64,000 nt of DNA from NCBI GenBank assembly GCA_965216105.1, contig OZ244147.1, positions 1,922,001-1,986,000 of the forward strand, read 5' to 3'. The notes below the pieces were generated by a model that had not been told where the DNA came from, did not search any database, and saw only the letters and a program-made list of their open reading frames with translations. Below are positions 17,579 through 26,206 of the stretch, piece after piece (position 1 is the stretch's first letter; each line of letters begins with the position of its first letter). The translations under genes were made by a program, and so were the position numbers. The DNA is from JAALLB01 sp017643495. Lineage in GTDB: Bacteria; Pseudomonadota; Alphaproteobacteria; Rhizobiales; Rhizobiaceae.

Positions 17579-18907
17579 TCACTCCTGCATGAATCGGTGC
17601 AGTTTCGGGCGGATTTCACGTCCTGCCCGTATTTCCAGGATTACGCTGCCATCATCGGCATCCTGACGGCTGATAACGTGGGCATTTTCATAGATCCATG
17701 GCAGCATGGTCATCTCGTCGAGCGGGAGAACGATATTCATCACACTGTCTTCGTCAGACAGTTCGCCTTCAATCCGTGAGAGCAACTCATCAACCCCCTC
17801 CCCGGTAACCGCCGAAATAAGCAACGGGCCTTCCGTTGTTGTGCGAACCGTTTTCATTGCTGCGACGGCATCCCTGTCGAGCTGGTCAATCTTGTTCCAG
17901 ACTTCAATTACCCTGTCATGCCCCTCCTCGGCGATACCCAGTTGATCAAGTACAGAGTATACATCCTCTGCCTGGGCTTCGCTGTCTGGATGGGCAATGT
18001 CACGGACATGCAGGATCAGTTCCGCCTCAATCACTTCTTCAAGCGTTGCACGGAAAGCTGCCACCAGATGTGTGGGAAGGTTTGAGACGAAGCCGACCGT
18101 ATCGGAAAGTATGGCATGTGTGCCCTGCGGCAGACTCAATTGGCGCAGGGTCGGGTCAAGTGTAGCAAACAGGAGGTCCTTTGCCATTACCCCTGCCCCC
18201 GTCAGCCTGTTGAACAGAGTGGATTTTCCTGCATTGGTATAGCCCACAAGGGCAACAACAGGATGTGGCACTTTCTTTCGTTTCGACCGGTGCAGGTCAC
18301 GGGTTCGCCGAACCTTTTCCAGATCCCGTTCAAGGCGGTTTATGCGTTCCTGGATGAGCCTGCGGTCTGCCTCGATCTGTGTTTCACCCGGTCCGCCAAC
18401 AAAGCCTAGTCCACCTCGCTGGCGCTCAAGGTGAGTCCATGTGCGTACAAGGCGACCTTTCTGGTAATTCAGGTGTGCCAGTTCAACCTGCAGGCGCCCT
18501 TCCTTGGTCTGTGCCCTTTCGCCAAAGATCTCAAGAATAAGGCCGGTACGGTCCAGGACCTTGCAATTCCAGGCTTTCTCCAGGTTTTGCTGTTGTTTTG
18601 GGGATATCGTGTGATCAATGATCGCAAGGCCGATATCCGAGCTCTTGATGATACCCGTCAGTTCATCAACCTTTCCGCTGCCAAACAGGGTTGCGGGACG
18701 AGGCGCCTTTACAGGAATCACACCGGATTCAATCACATCCAGAGAGATTGCTTCGGCAAGACCAATTGCTTCCTCAAGGCGGGAGCTGCGGGAGCGCTCC
18801 ACTGGTGCATCGAATTCGGGCACGAGCACGATGGCGCGTTCAGGCTTTTGGGCCTCTTCCGCGGTCCATTGAAACTTGTCAGGCTTGCCCTTTTTTATCT
18901 CGCTCAA
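17579..18907 (-). CDS. hflX: Ribosome-associated GTPase HflX
   Basis: HflX binds the large ribosomal subunit and splits stalled ribosomes in stress. The 442-residue protein has an N-terminal HflX domain with the glycine-rich GGLGFVGGPGE segment (about 165-175), a helical linker, and a GTPase domain with G1 GYTNAGKST at 222-230, G3 DTVGF and G4 NKID. It lies 39 bases downstream of hfq, the classical hfq-hflX pair, and probably shares its transcript. Confidence 0.95.
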   Translation of the reverse strand: MSEIKKGKPDKFQWTAEEAQKPERAIVLVPEFDAPVERSRSSRLEEAIGLAEAISLDVIESGVIPVKAPRPATLFGSGKVDELTGIIKSSDIGLAIIDHTISPKQQQNLEKAWNCKVLDRTGLILEIFGERAQTKEGRLQVELAHLNYQKGRLVRTWTHLERQRGGLGFVGGPGETQIEADRRLIQERINRLERDLEKVRRTRDLHRSKRKKVPHPVVALVGYTNAGKSTLFNRLTGAGVMAKDLLFATLDPTLRQLSLPQGTHAILSDTVGFVSNLPTHLVAAFRATLEEVIEAELILHVRDIAHPDSEAQAEDVYSVLDQLGIAEEGHDRVIEVWNKIDQLDRDAVAAMKTVRTTTEGPLLISAVTGEGVDELLSRIEGELSDEDSVMNIVLPLDEMTMLPWIYENAHVISRQDADDGSVILEIRAGREIRPKLHRFMQE

Positions 18908-18946
18908 TAATCACGTCCGGCGACCCATGAAGGCCGCACCTTGTGC

Positions 18947-19186
18947 CTATTCTTCATCAGTCTTGTCACCCATGAGCACAGGTGCTCCGGGCATGATGGT
19001 GGAAATGGCATGTTTGTATACAAGTTGTGAAATGCCGTCACGCCTTAGCAATACGCAAAAATTGTCGAACCAGCTGACGACACCGTTCAGTTTGACACCA
19101 TTCACAAGAAAGATGGTGAGAGGTACCTTCTGCTTTCTGACTTCATTCAAAAAGGCATCCTGAAGGTTCTGCTGCCGTTCCGCCAT
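18947..19186 (-). CDS. hfq: RNA chaperone Hfq
   Basis: Hfq forms a hexamer that pairs small RNAs with mRNAs. The 79-residue protein shows the N-terminal QDAFLNEVRKQKVPLTIFL helix and Sm1, then Sm2 with YKHAIST. The short C-terminus is typical of alphaproteobacteria. The ATG at 19186 has AAGAGAG upstream; an upstream in-frame TTG at 19249 lacks homology. A promoter-like element and a hairpin lie in the 5' region (separate entries), which suggests its own transcript in addition to read-through from trkH. Confidence 0.97.
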   Translation of the reverse strand: MAERQQNLQDAFLNEVRKQKVPLTIFLVNGVKLNGVVSWFDNFCVLLRRDGISQLVYKHAISTIMPGAPVLMGDKTDEE

Positions 19187-19252
19187 TAGTGCATCTCTCT
19201 TCTTGTTTTTCTTATTGCAAAGCGCGGATGTGGAGTTCCCACCATACAATTA

Positions 19253-19272
19253 GAGAGTGTTCCAACACTCTC
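19253..19272 (-). other. Hairpin in the hfq leader
   Basis: GAGAGTGTT-CC-AACACTCTC is a perfect 9-bp inverted repeat, located 67-86 bases upstream of the hfq ATG and just inside the expected transcript start. It has no T-run. A leader stem-loop in hfq is of interest because Hfq is known in several bacteria to bind its own 5' leader and repress translation. Its role here is inferred. Confidence 0.5.
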
Positions 19273-19284
19273 CCCCAAAATCCA

Positions 19285-19314
19285 AGTATAAATGCCTAAT
19301 TGAAAGATGTTCAA
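19285..19314 (-). promoter_or_regulatory. Candidate sigma-70 promoter of hfq
   Basis: On the minus strand TTGAAC (19314-19309) and TATACT (19290-19285) are separated by 18 bases, a reasonable match to the -35 and -10 consensus. The predicted start would give a leader of roughly 90 bases that contains the hairpin at 19253-19272. Confidence 0.5.
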
Positions 19315-19355
19315 GCCCAACTTGCCGATTGCTGGCACAAAAAATTGTTCCGCGA

Positions 19356-20831
19356 TCACAACTGGCGAATGGTACGCAGAACAACGGTTGCACAGGCAAA
19401 AACAGAAATGACTTCAAGGCGGCCGAGGAACATTGTGACCGTAAGAATAAGTTTTTGAATATCGGACATGTCAAAATATGCAGGCCATTGGTTGCTGAGC
19501 GTACTGGACCAGTCCGGCGTATACACCGATCCGGAATTTGTAATGGCTGCAATGACTGCCGTCAGGCTTGGCTGGAACGCGATACCGGTGATTGACAGCG
19601 CACAAGTGGCAATGGCAACCGTTATGATCAAAACTGCGAAAAGTGACCAGATGGCTTTCATAATACCAAGGTCAAACTTCGTGTTTCCAAACCGGGTCGG
19701 CTTCATGGAGCTGGGATAGATCAGGCGGTTCAATTCGTATTCAGACAGGGAGAACATGCCCCCGATACGGAAAAACTTGATTCCGCCAGAGGTGGAGTAG
19801 CATCCGCCCCCTATGAAAATCAGCATGAGGACCAGTGTTGAAGGCAAAAGCGAAAACACGCCCGGGCGCGATTGAAGCCCCGATGTTGAAATGATTGAAG
19901 CGGAGTTGAATACGCCTTCGCTCAACGCCTTTGTGTTCAGCAAGAAACCGGTCTCGCCAGTCGAAACCGAGATCTTGTAGGCGACGTAAAGTGCCAATGC
20001 CAGCCAGACCGTGAGGATGAAATAGCTTTCACGATGGGCACGCAGATCCTCGATGTTCAGTCTTGCCACGCTTTCGTGCCAGAACACGCTGGTAGCGCCG
20101 GTGATCATGAATGCAGCAAGGATGATCATGCCCCAGTTTCCAATCACCAAATCGATACTTTGGTCAGTAGGAGACATTCCTCCCGTGGAAAGTGCTGAAA
20201 AGCTGAGCACCATGGCATCGAAGGGCTTAACCTGGCAAAGCAGCAAGCCTATGAAGCACATCAAGGTCAGCATCAGGTACGCACGAAAAATTCTCCAGCA
20301 GAATTTTACCAACCGGCTTTGCGATGCCACGATCGAGGCCGCCACGCTGGCACTGCTGACCTGTGGTAGCCCGCCGATTTCCCACGGCGCCAGAACCAGG
20401 ACAAGTGTAATCAACACCCCTGCCCCGCCCAGCCACTGGAATTGTGCAAGCATGAAAAGCACTGAACGCGGCATGGTGTCCACGTTGTCAATGATCATTG
20501 CGCCACTTGTCGTAAAGGCGCTCATGGTCTGGAAAACCGCATCAATATAGCTGATATTCAGCAGATCGGAGAGCGGCAGAGCGGTTACGGCAGGAAATCC
20601 GATCCAGCTTGTAACCGCCAGAATGATGGCGGTGTTTCTTTCCATGCCACCCAGCCTGCCGTGGATAGCCAGAAGCGTTGCAATACAAAAAAAGCCACCC
20701 GATGCGCCGTACAGGAGAATCCGGTAGCCAATCTGTATTTCCTGCACCCCGAAAGCGATAAGGGACGGTATCAGGGTTGATGCGCATAGTATCGCGCCCA
20801 ATGCAGAAAAGTAGAAGACGAATGCAATCAT
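19356..20831 (-). CDS. trkH: Potassium uptake protein TrkH
   Basis: The membrane pore subunit of the Trk potassium system, 491 residues with about ten membrane helices. Four selectivity-filter loops are recognisable: TTSGAMII, STGGMSPTD, STSGLQSRPG and NSGSVYTPDW. trkA, the cytoplasmic NAD-binding regulator, is 100 bases upstream on the same strand, so both parts of the system are present. Placement between trkA and hfq is less common than trkA alone in this neighbourhood. Confidence 0.94.
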   Translation of the reverse strand: MIAFVFYFSALGAILCASTLIPSLIAFGVQEIQIGYRILLYGASGGFFCIATLLAIHGRLGGMERNTAIILAVTSWIGFPAVTALPLSDLLNISYIDAVFQTMSAFTTSGAMIIDNVDTMPRSVLFMLAQFQWLGGAGVLITLVLVLAPWEIGGLPQVSSASVAASIVASQSRLVKFCWRIFRAYLMLTLMCFIGLLLCQVKPFDAMVLSFSALSTGGMSPTDQSIDLVIGNWGMIILAAFMITGATSVFWHESVARLNIEDLRAHRESYFILTVWLALALYVAYKISVSTGETGFLLNTKALSEGVFNSASIISTSGLQSRPGVFSLLPSTLVLMLIFIGGGCYSTSGGIKFFRIGGMFSLSEYELNRLIYPSSMKPTRFGNTKFDLGIMKAIWSLFAVLIITVAIATCALSITGIAFQPSLTAVIAAITNSGSVYTPDWSSTLSNQWPAYFDMSDIQKLILTVTMFLGRLEVISVFACATVVLRTIRQL

Positions 20832-20930
20832 CCGGACACCCGGGGTCTGAACCCTGCCGTGCCTACCAATTCTTCTGCTTTGGGATCAATCCTGTCTTTC
20901 ATGCCCCCGCCGACGAGAAAGTTGCTCAAT

Positions 20931-22304
20931 TCAGTAATACTGGCTGACGCGGAACATCTGTTCCACTTCGTGAACCCTGTCGCTAAGCGCAAGAATGACA
21001 ATCCGGTCATTTGGCCGGATTATGCTGTCACCTGTCGGACGGATCAGTGTTCCATTGTGATAGATCATTCCAATCCTGATGCCGGATGGAAGTTCAAGCT
21101 CTCTCAACGGCTTGCCGACCAGTGGAGAGGTTTCCAGCGCTTCAGCCTCAACGATCTCCGCAGCACCGTTTTCAACCGAATAAACACCGCGTATGCGCCC
21201 CCGTCGAACGTATTGAAGCACGCGGGATATGGTTATGCTGCGGGGATTGATGAAATCATCAATGCCAAGGCTCTTTGTGAAATCGTGATAACCGACATTG
21301 TTCAGGAGGGCGAGGTTTGACTTGCAACCCAGTTTCTTTGCCAAAACACTTGCCAGAATGTTCACCTGGTCATTGTTCGTGATGGCAACCATCAGGTCTG
21401 CATTGCCAATGCCTGCTTCCTGCAAGACACCTTCATCGAGTGCATTGCCATGTAGTACCACGGTCCTGTTCAACTGGTCTGCCAGTTTTTCTGCCGCGGA
21501 TCTGGAGTTTTCAATGATTTTTGTGCGCGCATTCGGCAAACGCGCCTCAATACGGTTCGACAGGTAGATCCCGATATTACCGCCGCCAGCGATGATAATC
21601 CTGCTTGCTTCGGGTTGATCCTTGCCAAAAATCGAAATGGTTCGCCGCAACTGTTGGCGATCAGCAATGACGTAAGCAGTGTCCCCGGTGCGAATCTGGT
21701 CAGACGAACGTGGCGTAATCATCTCGCCCTTGCGTGCGATGCCTGCCACAACTGCATTCAGGTCAGGAAACAGCTCGCTAAGCTGCGTCAGTGGAGTGTC
21801 GACAAGCGGGCAGTTTTCATCACACTCGATAGCCACCATGGCCACAGTGTCTTCGTTGAACAACACAACATCACGGGCACCGGGCAATGCAATCCGGCGA
21901 AGAATGACGTCGCCTACCTCGACCTCCGGAGAAATGATCACATCAATTGGCATGTGGTCACGGGTGAACAGATTTTGCCAATGGGCCTGCCGGTAACTTT
22001 GTGCCCGGATACGCGCAATCTTGGTAGTCACATTGAACAGTGAATGGGCGACCTGGCAGGCAACCATGTTCACCTCGTCATACAAGGTGACCGCAATTAT
22101 CATTTCGGCATGCTCGGCCCCTGCGCGGGCCAGCACATCCGGATGGGAGCCATGGCCCACATAACCCCTGACATCCAGACGGTCCTGGATGTTTTGAATG
22201 AGTTCTGCAGAACTGTCGATGACGGTTACGTCATTGTCTTCGGCAGACAGCCGTTCGGCGATGCCATAACCGACCTGTCCGGCACCACAAATGATGATCC
22301 GCAT
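20931..22304 (-). CDS. trkA: Trk system potassium uptake protein TrkA
   Basis: A 457-residue cytoplasmic regulator that gates TrkH. It is a tandem RCK protein: two Rossmann folds start with GAGQVGYGIAERL (residue 6) and AGGGNIGIYLSNRIE (about residue 238), each followed by a TrkA-C domain, the last ending with NDRIVILAL. The start codon directly abuts the ntrX stop (TAAATG), so it is translated from the ntrYX transcript. That links potassium uptake to the NtrYX operon, an order conserved in rhizobia. Confidence 0.95.
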   Translation of the reverse strand: MRIIICGAGQVGYGIAERLSAEDNDVTVIDSSAELIQNIQDRLDVRGYVGHGSHPDVLARAGAEHAEMIIAVTLYDEVNMVACQVAHSLFNVTTKIARIRAQSYRQAHWQNLFTRDHMPIDVIISPEVEVGDVILRRIALPGARDVVLFNEDTVAMVAIECDENCPLVDTPLTQLSELFPDLNAVVAGIARKGEMITPRSSDQIRTGDTAYVIADRQQLRRTISIFGKDQPEASRIIIAGGGNIGIYLSNRIEARLPNARTKIIENSRSAAEKLADQLNRTVVLHGNALDEGVLQEAGIGNADLMVAITNNDQVNILASVLAKKLGCKSNLALLNNVGYHDFTKSLGIDDFINPRSITISRVLQYVRRGRIRGVYSVENGAAEIVEAEALETSPLVGKPLRELELPSGIRIGMIYHNGTLIRPTGDSIIRPNDRIVILALSDRVHEVEQMFRVSQYY

Positions 22305-23702
22305 TTAGACCTTTGCCCTCTCCTCTTCGGAGCGTTTCTCGGTAAGCCCCAGAGATTTCAGTTTCCGATGCAATGCAGATCGTTCCATACCGACAAATGA
22401 AGCTGTACGCGAGATATTTCCGCTGAAACGCCCAACTTGTGCGGCAAGGTAATCACGTTCGAAAGCTTCCCTTGCTTCCTTGAGGGGAAGTGACATGAGG
22501 TGCTCACCATTGGTTCCGCCGGTATTAGGCAGCATTTCACCAATCTCGCTTGGCAGCATCTCTGCTGTAACAACCGTACCTTCTTCAAACTTGGACAGAA
22601 TCATCAATCGCTCGATATTGTTGCGCAACTGGCGAACATTGCCGGGCCAGGTATGCGCTTGCAGCACAGCCATCGCGTCATCACCGATTACGCAATGGTT
22701 TGTGCCGGATTGGCGCCCCAGTTGTTCGATGAACGCGGCAGCCAGTTCAGGGATGTCCTGGCGTCTTTCCGAAAGCGGCGGTACACGCAAGGGCACGACT
22801 GCAAGGCGATGAAACAGGTCTTCGCGGAACTTGCCTGCTTCGATCAGGGCTTCCAGATTCTGGGCTGTTGACGACAATACCCTGACGTCCACCTTTACAG
22901 GCGTGGTGCCATTGACCCGGACAAATTGCTGCTCAACAAGAACCCGCAAAATACGGCTCTGGGTGTCCTGTGGCATGTCGGCTATTTCATCAATGTAGAG
23001 CGTGCCTCCATGAGCTTCTTCCAGCGCGCCGACTTTTCGGGGTTCGTTATCGACCTGCTCTGTGCCGAACAGTTCCATTTCCATGCGTTCAGGAGTGATG
23101 GTTGCCGCATTCAAAAGTACAAACGGCCCTTCCTGTCGCAGGGAATTGGCATGAATGGCCCGGGCAGCCATTTCCTTGCCGCTTCCAGACGCGCCGGTGA
23201 TGAGAATGCGTGAATTGCTAGGTGCAACACGCTCAATGGTTTGCCGCAATTGCTGCATGGCAGGCGATGTGCCGATCAGGTCAGGCATGTCTGCACTGCG
23301 CTCCTGCAACTCCCTCACCTGCTTTTTCAGGCTGGAATTTTCAAGCGCGCGCTGGGCAATCAGCAGAAGGCGATCAGCCTTGAAGGGTTTTTCAATGAAA
23401 TCATAGGCGCCGCGGCGAATTGCGGAAACAGCCGTTTCAATATTGCCATGACCGGAAATCATTACGACGGGCAACTCCGGATGCATGATCTTTATTTCAT
23501 CAAGCAGTTCCAGGCCGTCAAGTTTTGATCCTTGAAGCCAGATGTCGAGAAAAACCATGGTTGGTCGGCGTTCCCTAACGGCGGCAATTGCCGTGTCGCT
23601 GCATTTTGCCGTGCGTGTTCCGTGGCCTTCGTCTTCAAGAATGCCTGCAACAAGCTCACGAATGTCAGCTTCATCATCCACGACCAGAATATCTGTGGCC
23701 AT
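22305..23702 (-). CDS. ntrX: Response regulator NtrX
   Basis: The partner of the NtrY sensor kinase, 465 residues. The receiver domain (1-120) carries Asp53, the expected phosphorylation site, plus the acidic DDE pocket. The AAA+ domain (about 140-380) has Walker A GASGSGKE (170-177) and an intact Walker B TLYIDEI. The sigma-54 contact loop GAFTGA is missing; residues 211-226 read LFGTEQVDNEPRKVGA. A Fis-type helix-turn-helix (ISRTASFVGMERSALHRKL) ends the protein. NtrX proteins without GAFTGA are known in alphaproteobacteria and are thought to act without sigma-54. The gene starts 3 bases after ntrY. Confidence 0.95.
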   Translation of the reverse strand: MATDILVVDDEADIRELVAGILEDEGHGTRTAKCSDTAIAAVRERRPTMVFLDIWLQGSKLDGLELLDEIKIMHPELPVVMISGHGNIETAVSAIRRGAYDFIEKPFKADRLLLIAQRALENSSLKKQVRELQERSADMPDLIGTSPAMQQLRQTIERVAPSNSRILITGASGSGKEMAARAIHANSLRQEGPFVLLNAATITPERMEMELFGTEQVDNEPRKVGALEEAHGGTLYIDEIADMPQDTQSRILRVLVEQQFVRVNGTTPVKVDVRVLSSTAQNLEALIEAGKFREDLFHRLAVVPLRVPPLSERRQDIPELAAAFIEQLGRQSGTNHCVIGDDAMAVLQAHTWPGNVRQLRNNIERLMILSKFEEGTVVTAEMLPSEIGEMLPNTGGTNGEHLMSLPLKEAREAFERDYLAAQVGRFSGNISRTASFVGMERSALHRKLKSLGLTEKRSEEERAKV

Positions 23703-23705
23703 AAG

Positions 23706-26048
23706 TTACGCTTCCTCCTTCACGTTTTGATCCATGCTGGCCCCTTCTTCCTTCACAAGTGGGAATGTCAGCCGCATCATTGCCCCGCGACCGCCATTTG
23801 CCACTTCTGGTGAATCCATCAAATCAATCATTCCGCCATGGTCTTCGGCAATCTTGCGGACAATTGCCAGCCCAAGTCCCGTACCCTTTTCGCGGGTTGT
23901 CATGTAGGGTTCGAGCAATCGTTGACGATTTGTTTCAGGCAAACCCTTGCCGTTGTCTATGATGTCTATCAACGCCTGATTGCCGACAACACGGGCACGC
24001 ACCGTAATCCGGCCATTTCCCGGTTTCGATGTGTCGGTAGCTTCCGGATTCTCATTGTGTGAGGCTGAATGACTTGTTTCAACAGCCTCAATGGCTTCGG
24101 CAGCATTCTTGATGACATTGATAAGTGCCTGGGAAATCATCCGCTCATCATAAACGACAGGAATTGGCTGTTCTGACATTTCCAGTTCGAAAGTAATGTC
24201 AGGGAAGCCTACCTTTTGCAGGAACACGGTTTCCCTCAAGGTCTTGCGCATATCATGCAGTGCCATTTCGGGTGCCGGCATGCGGGCAAAGGCCGAGAAT
24301 TCGTCTACCATTCGGCCAATGTCACCGACCTGTCTGATGATCGTGTCCGTACAATTGTCAAAGACCTCGCGATCTTCGGTAATCAGCTTGCCGTAGCGGC
24401 GTCGTATGCGTTCAGCGGAAAGCTGGATCGGAGTAAGCGGATTCTTGATTTCATGGGCAATCCTGCGCGCAACATCTGCCCAAGCGGTGTTTCTTTGAGC
24501 TGCAACAAGATCGGTAATATCGTCCAGCGTCAGTACAAAGGAGTGCGACGGTGTTTCCTCTCTCTCAACCGTTACCTGAACATTGAAGGTTCTTTCGCGT
24601 CCATCCCGCATCAGGGTGATTTGCTCATGATGCTGTGGTCTTCCGCTTGCCACGGCTTCGGCAAATACCCTGCCCAACTCAGGTACGCGCTCGGCAAGAC
24701 TGTGCCGACCGTCAAGGTCTTCACCATTTATACCGAGAAGCGGGAAGGCAAAACGGTTGGCAATCGTGATGTGGCCATCACTGTCAACGCCGATGACTGC
24801 TGCACTGACGCCCGAGAGAACAGCTTCGATGAAACGGGCCCGCTGGTCCATCAACTCCTTGGCATCGACCAGATCGCTTTGTTGGGTGCGAAGGTCTTCA
24901 AGCATGACGTTGAAGGTCTCGCTCAGGAAACGCAGGTCTCCTTCGGACTGCGCCATATCCACCTTTACGTTCAGATTGCCACTGCTGACCTCACCGGCGG
25001 CTGCCATCAGGCGCCGGATCGGAGTCACGATCCGCGTGGCAACACTGATCCCCATCCACATCGCGCATAGTATGACGACAAGGCAAACCCCCAGATACAG
25101 CAATGCAAATGCAAGCTGGAAAGGAAGCCTGTTCTGTTCAAGCGCATTGTAATCAGCGCTGTTCATCTCCGTTTCCCTGACGGCTTCAATAACGGCAGGC
25201 GGAATGGCAATGATCGTGTAAAGATAGGTGTCCGTGATTTCGCGCAGCTTGAATACGACACCTACAAAATTTGAATTTCCCGGTGGAATCGGCACCGGAT
25301 CCCCTTTTTTGGCAAGTTCGAGCGCGATACCCGGAAGTTGGGGAAGGCTTTTCTGGGTTTCGAGTTTGGAAGCAAGGATTTCCTGGCCTTCGCCATCTAC
25401 AAGCGAGGCAGCAAGGAAACCGCGCCCCTTTGATTCGAGGGTGAAGACATTCTTGAAACCTTCCCGGTCCAGAACAAGCAAGCGGCGATTGCGGTCCAGA
25501 TTGGCAGCCATGGACAATGTATTGCCCATCAGCACACGCGTACTTTCATTCTGGTACGCCCGGGCGATGCTAACCGAGGACTGGACAATGTTTTTGGTTC
25601 TCATTTCAAACCAGCGGTCAAGTCCCTGGTCAAGCGTTACGCCTGCCACAACAGCCACCACAATGGCCGGAAAACCGGCGACCAGACAAAACAACCCAAT
25701 GATCCGTACATGAAGGCGTGAAGCGGCTCTTCCCTTGCGGCGTGAGCGCAGGATTTTTGCAACCTCTTTCCCGATAAGGAATATCAGGATGGCGATCAGA
25801 AACCCGTTTACAGCAGCAGCAACCAGAACGCTGTTCTGATCCGGCTGGATTGGCAGCAGCCCGATCAGCATTGCAAACGTGACCGTGCCGGTAACCATCA
25901 GGGCGATTACGGTGGAAAATCCAAGAAGCCTGCTTCGGGAAGTCCGGTTTGTGTCGAACAGTTCCACATCCCCGGATTTGCCACCGGGAACGGCATCTTC
26001 CGCCTGGGCACGGAACAGGGGCTGGGGCTGTGATGTCATCGTCGTCAA
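23706..26048 (-). CDS. ntrY: Sensor histidine kinase NtrY
   Basis: A 780-residue membrane kinase. Two or three hydrophobic helices (about 37-110) are followed by a helix-flanked extracytoplasmic region and another membrane helix (about 300-325), then HAMP, PAS (VIGVDSDGHITIANRFAFPLL), HisKA with the phosphorylated His in HEIKNPLTPIQLS, and a C-terminal ATPase domain with NVIKNAAEAI and DNGKGLP. In the family it senses nitrogen or redox state and phosphorylates NtrX. The 158-base gap before it (26049-26206) contains a striking array of half-sites, listed separately, and is the likely promoter region. Confidence 0.95.
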   Translation of the reverse strand: MTTMTSQPQPLFRAQAEDAVPGGKSGDVELFDTNRTSRSRLLGFSTVIALMVTGTVTFAMLIGLLPIQPDQNSVLVAAAVNGFLIAILIFLIGKEVAKILRSRRKGRAASRLHVRIIGLFCLVAGFPAIVVAVVAGVTLDQGLDRWFEMRTKNIVQSSVSIARAYQNESTRVLMGNTLSMAANLDRNRRLLVLDREGFKNVFTLESKGRGFLAASLVDGEGQEILASKLETQKSLPQLPGIALELAKKGDPVPIPPGNSNFVGVVFKLREITDTYLYTIIAIPPAVIEAVRETEMNSADYNALEQNRLPFQLAFALLYLGVCLVVILCAMWMGISVATRIVTPIRRLMAAAGEVSSGNLNVKVDMAQSEGDLRFLSETFNVMLEDLRTQQSDLVDAKELMDQRARFIEAVLSGVSAAVIGVDSDGHITIANRFAFPLLGINGEDLDGRHSLAERVPELGRVFAEAVASGRPQHHEQITLMRDGRERTFNVQVTVEREETPSHSFVLTLDDITDLVAAQRNTAWADVARRIAHEIKNPLTPIQLSAERIRRRYGKLITEDREVFDNCTDTIIRQVGDIGRMVDEFSAFARMPAPEMALHDMRKTLRETVFLQKVGFPDITFELEMSEQPIPVVYDERMISQALINVIKNAAEAIEAVETSHSASHNENPEATDTSKPGNGRITVRARVVGNQALIDIIDNGKGLPETNRQRLLEPYMTTREKGTGLGLAIVRKIAEDHGGMIDLMDSPEVANGGRGAMMRLTFPLVKEEGASMDQNVKEEA

Positions 26049-26098
26049 AACGTGAGGTCCTGTTCCTAAAGGAATCCAGCTGCATCATCTCAAATACG

Positions 26099-26126
26099 TT
26101 GCAGATATGCAACACGGCTGTTGCAA
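26099..26126 (-). promoter_or_regulatory. Three-half-site dyad upstream of ntrY
   Basis: Three copies of a hexamer, alternately inverted, lie 51-78 bases upstream of the ntrY start: GTTGCA (26099-26104), TGCAAC (26109-26114) and GTTGCA (26121-26126). They form two overlapping perfect dyads with 4- and 6-base spacers. Perfect hexamer dyads of this kind are typical of dimeric Fis-type or other helix-turn-helix regulators. NtrC or NtrX are the obvious candidates. The match to the NtrC consensus (TGCACC-type) is only partial, so the bound protein is inferred. Confidence 0.5.
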
Positions 26127-26206
26127 AGAGGAAACACTGTTCTTTGACGGAATTTTGACAGAACCGGCGATGATGCAGTTATTTTCTGCAAGGTCTCCCG
26201 CGTTTT

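Noticed and set aside
24216..25070. A 284-residue plus-strand frame within ntrY
   Set aside because: Antisense to conserved kinase domains; no ribosome site or recognisable motif.
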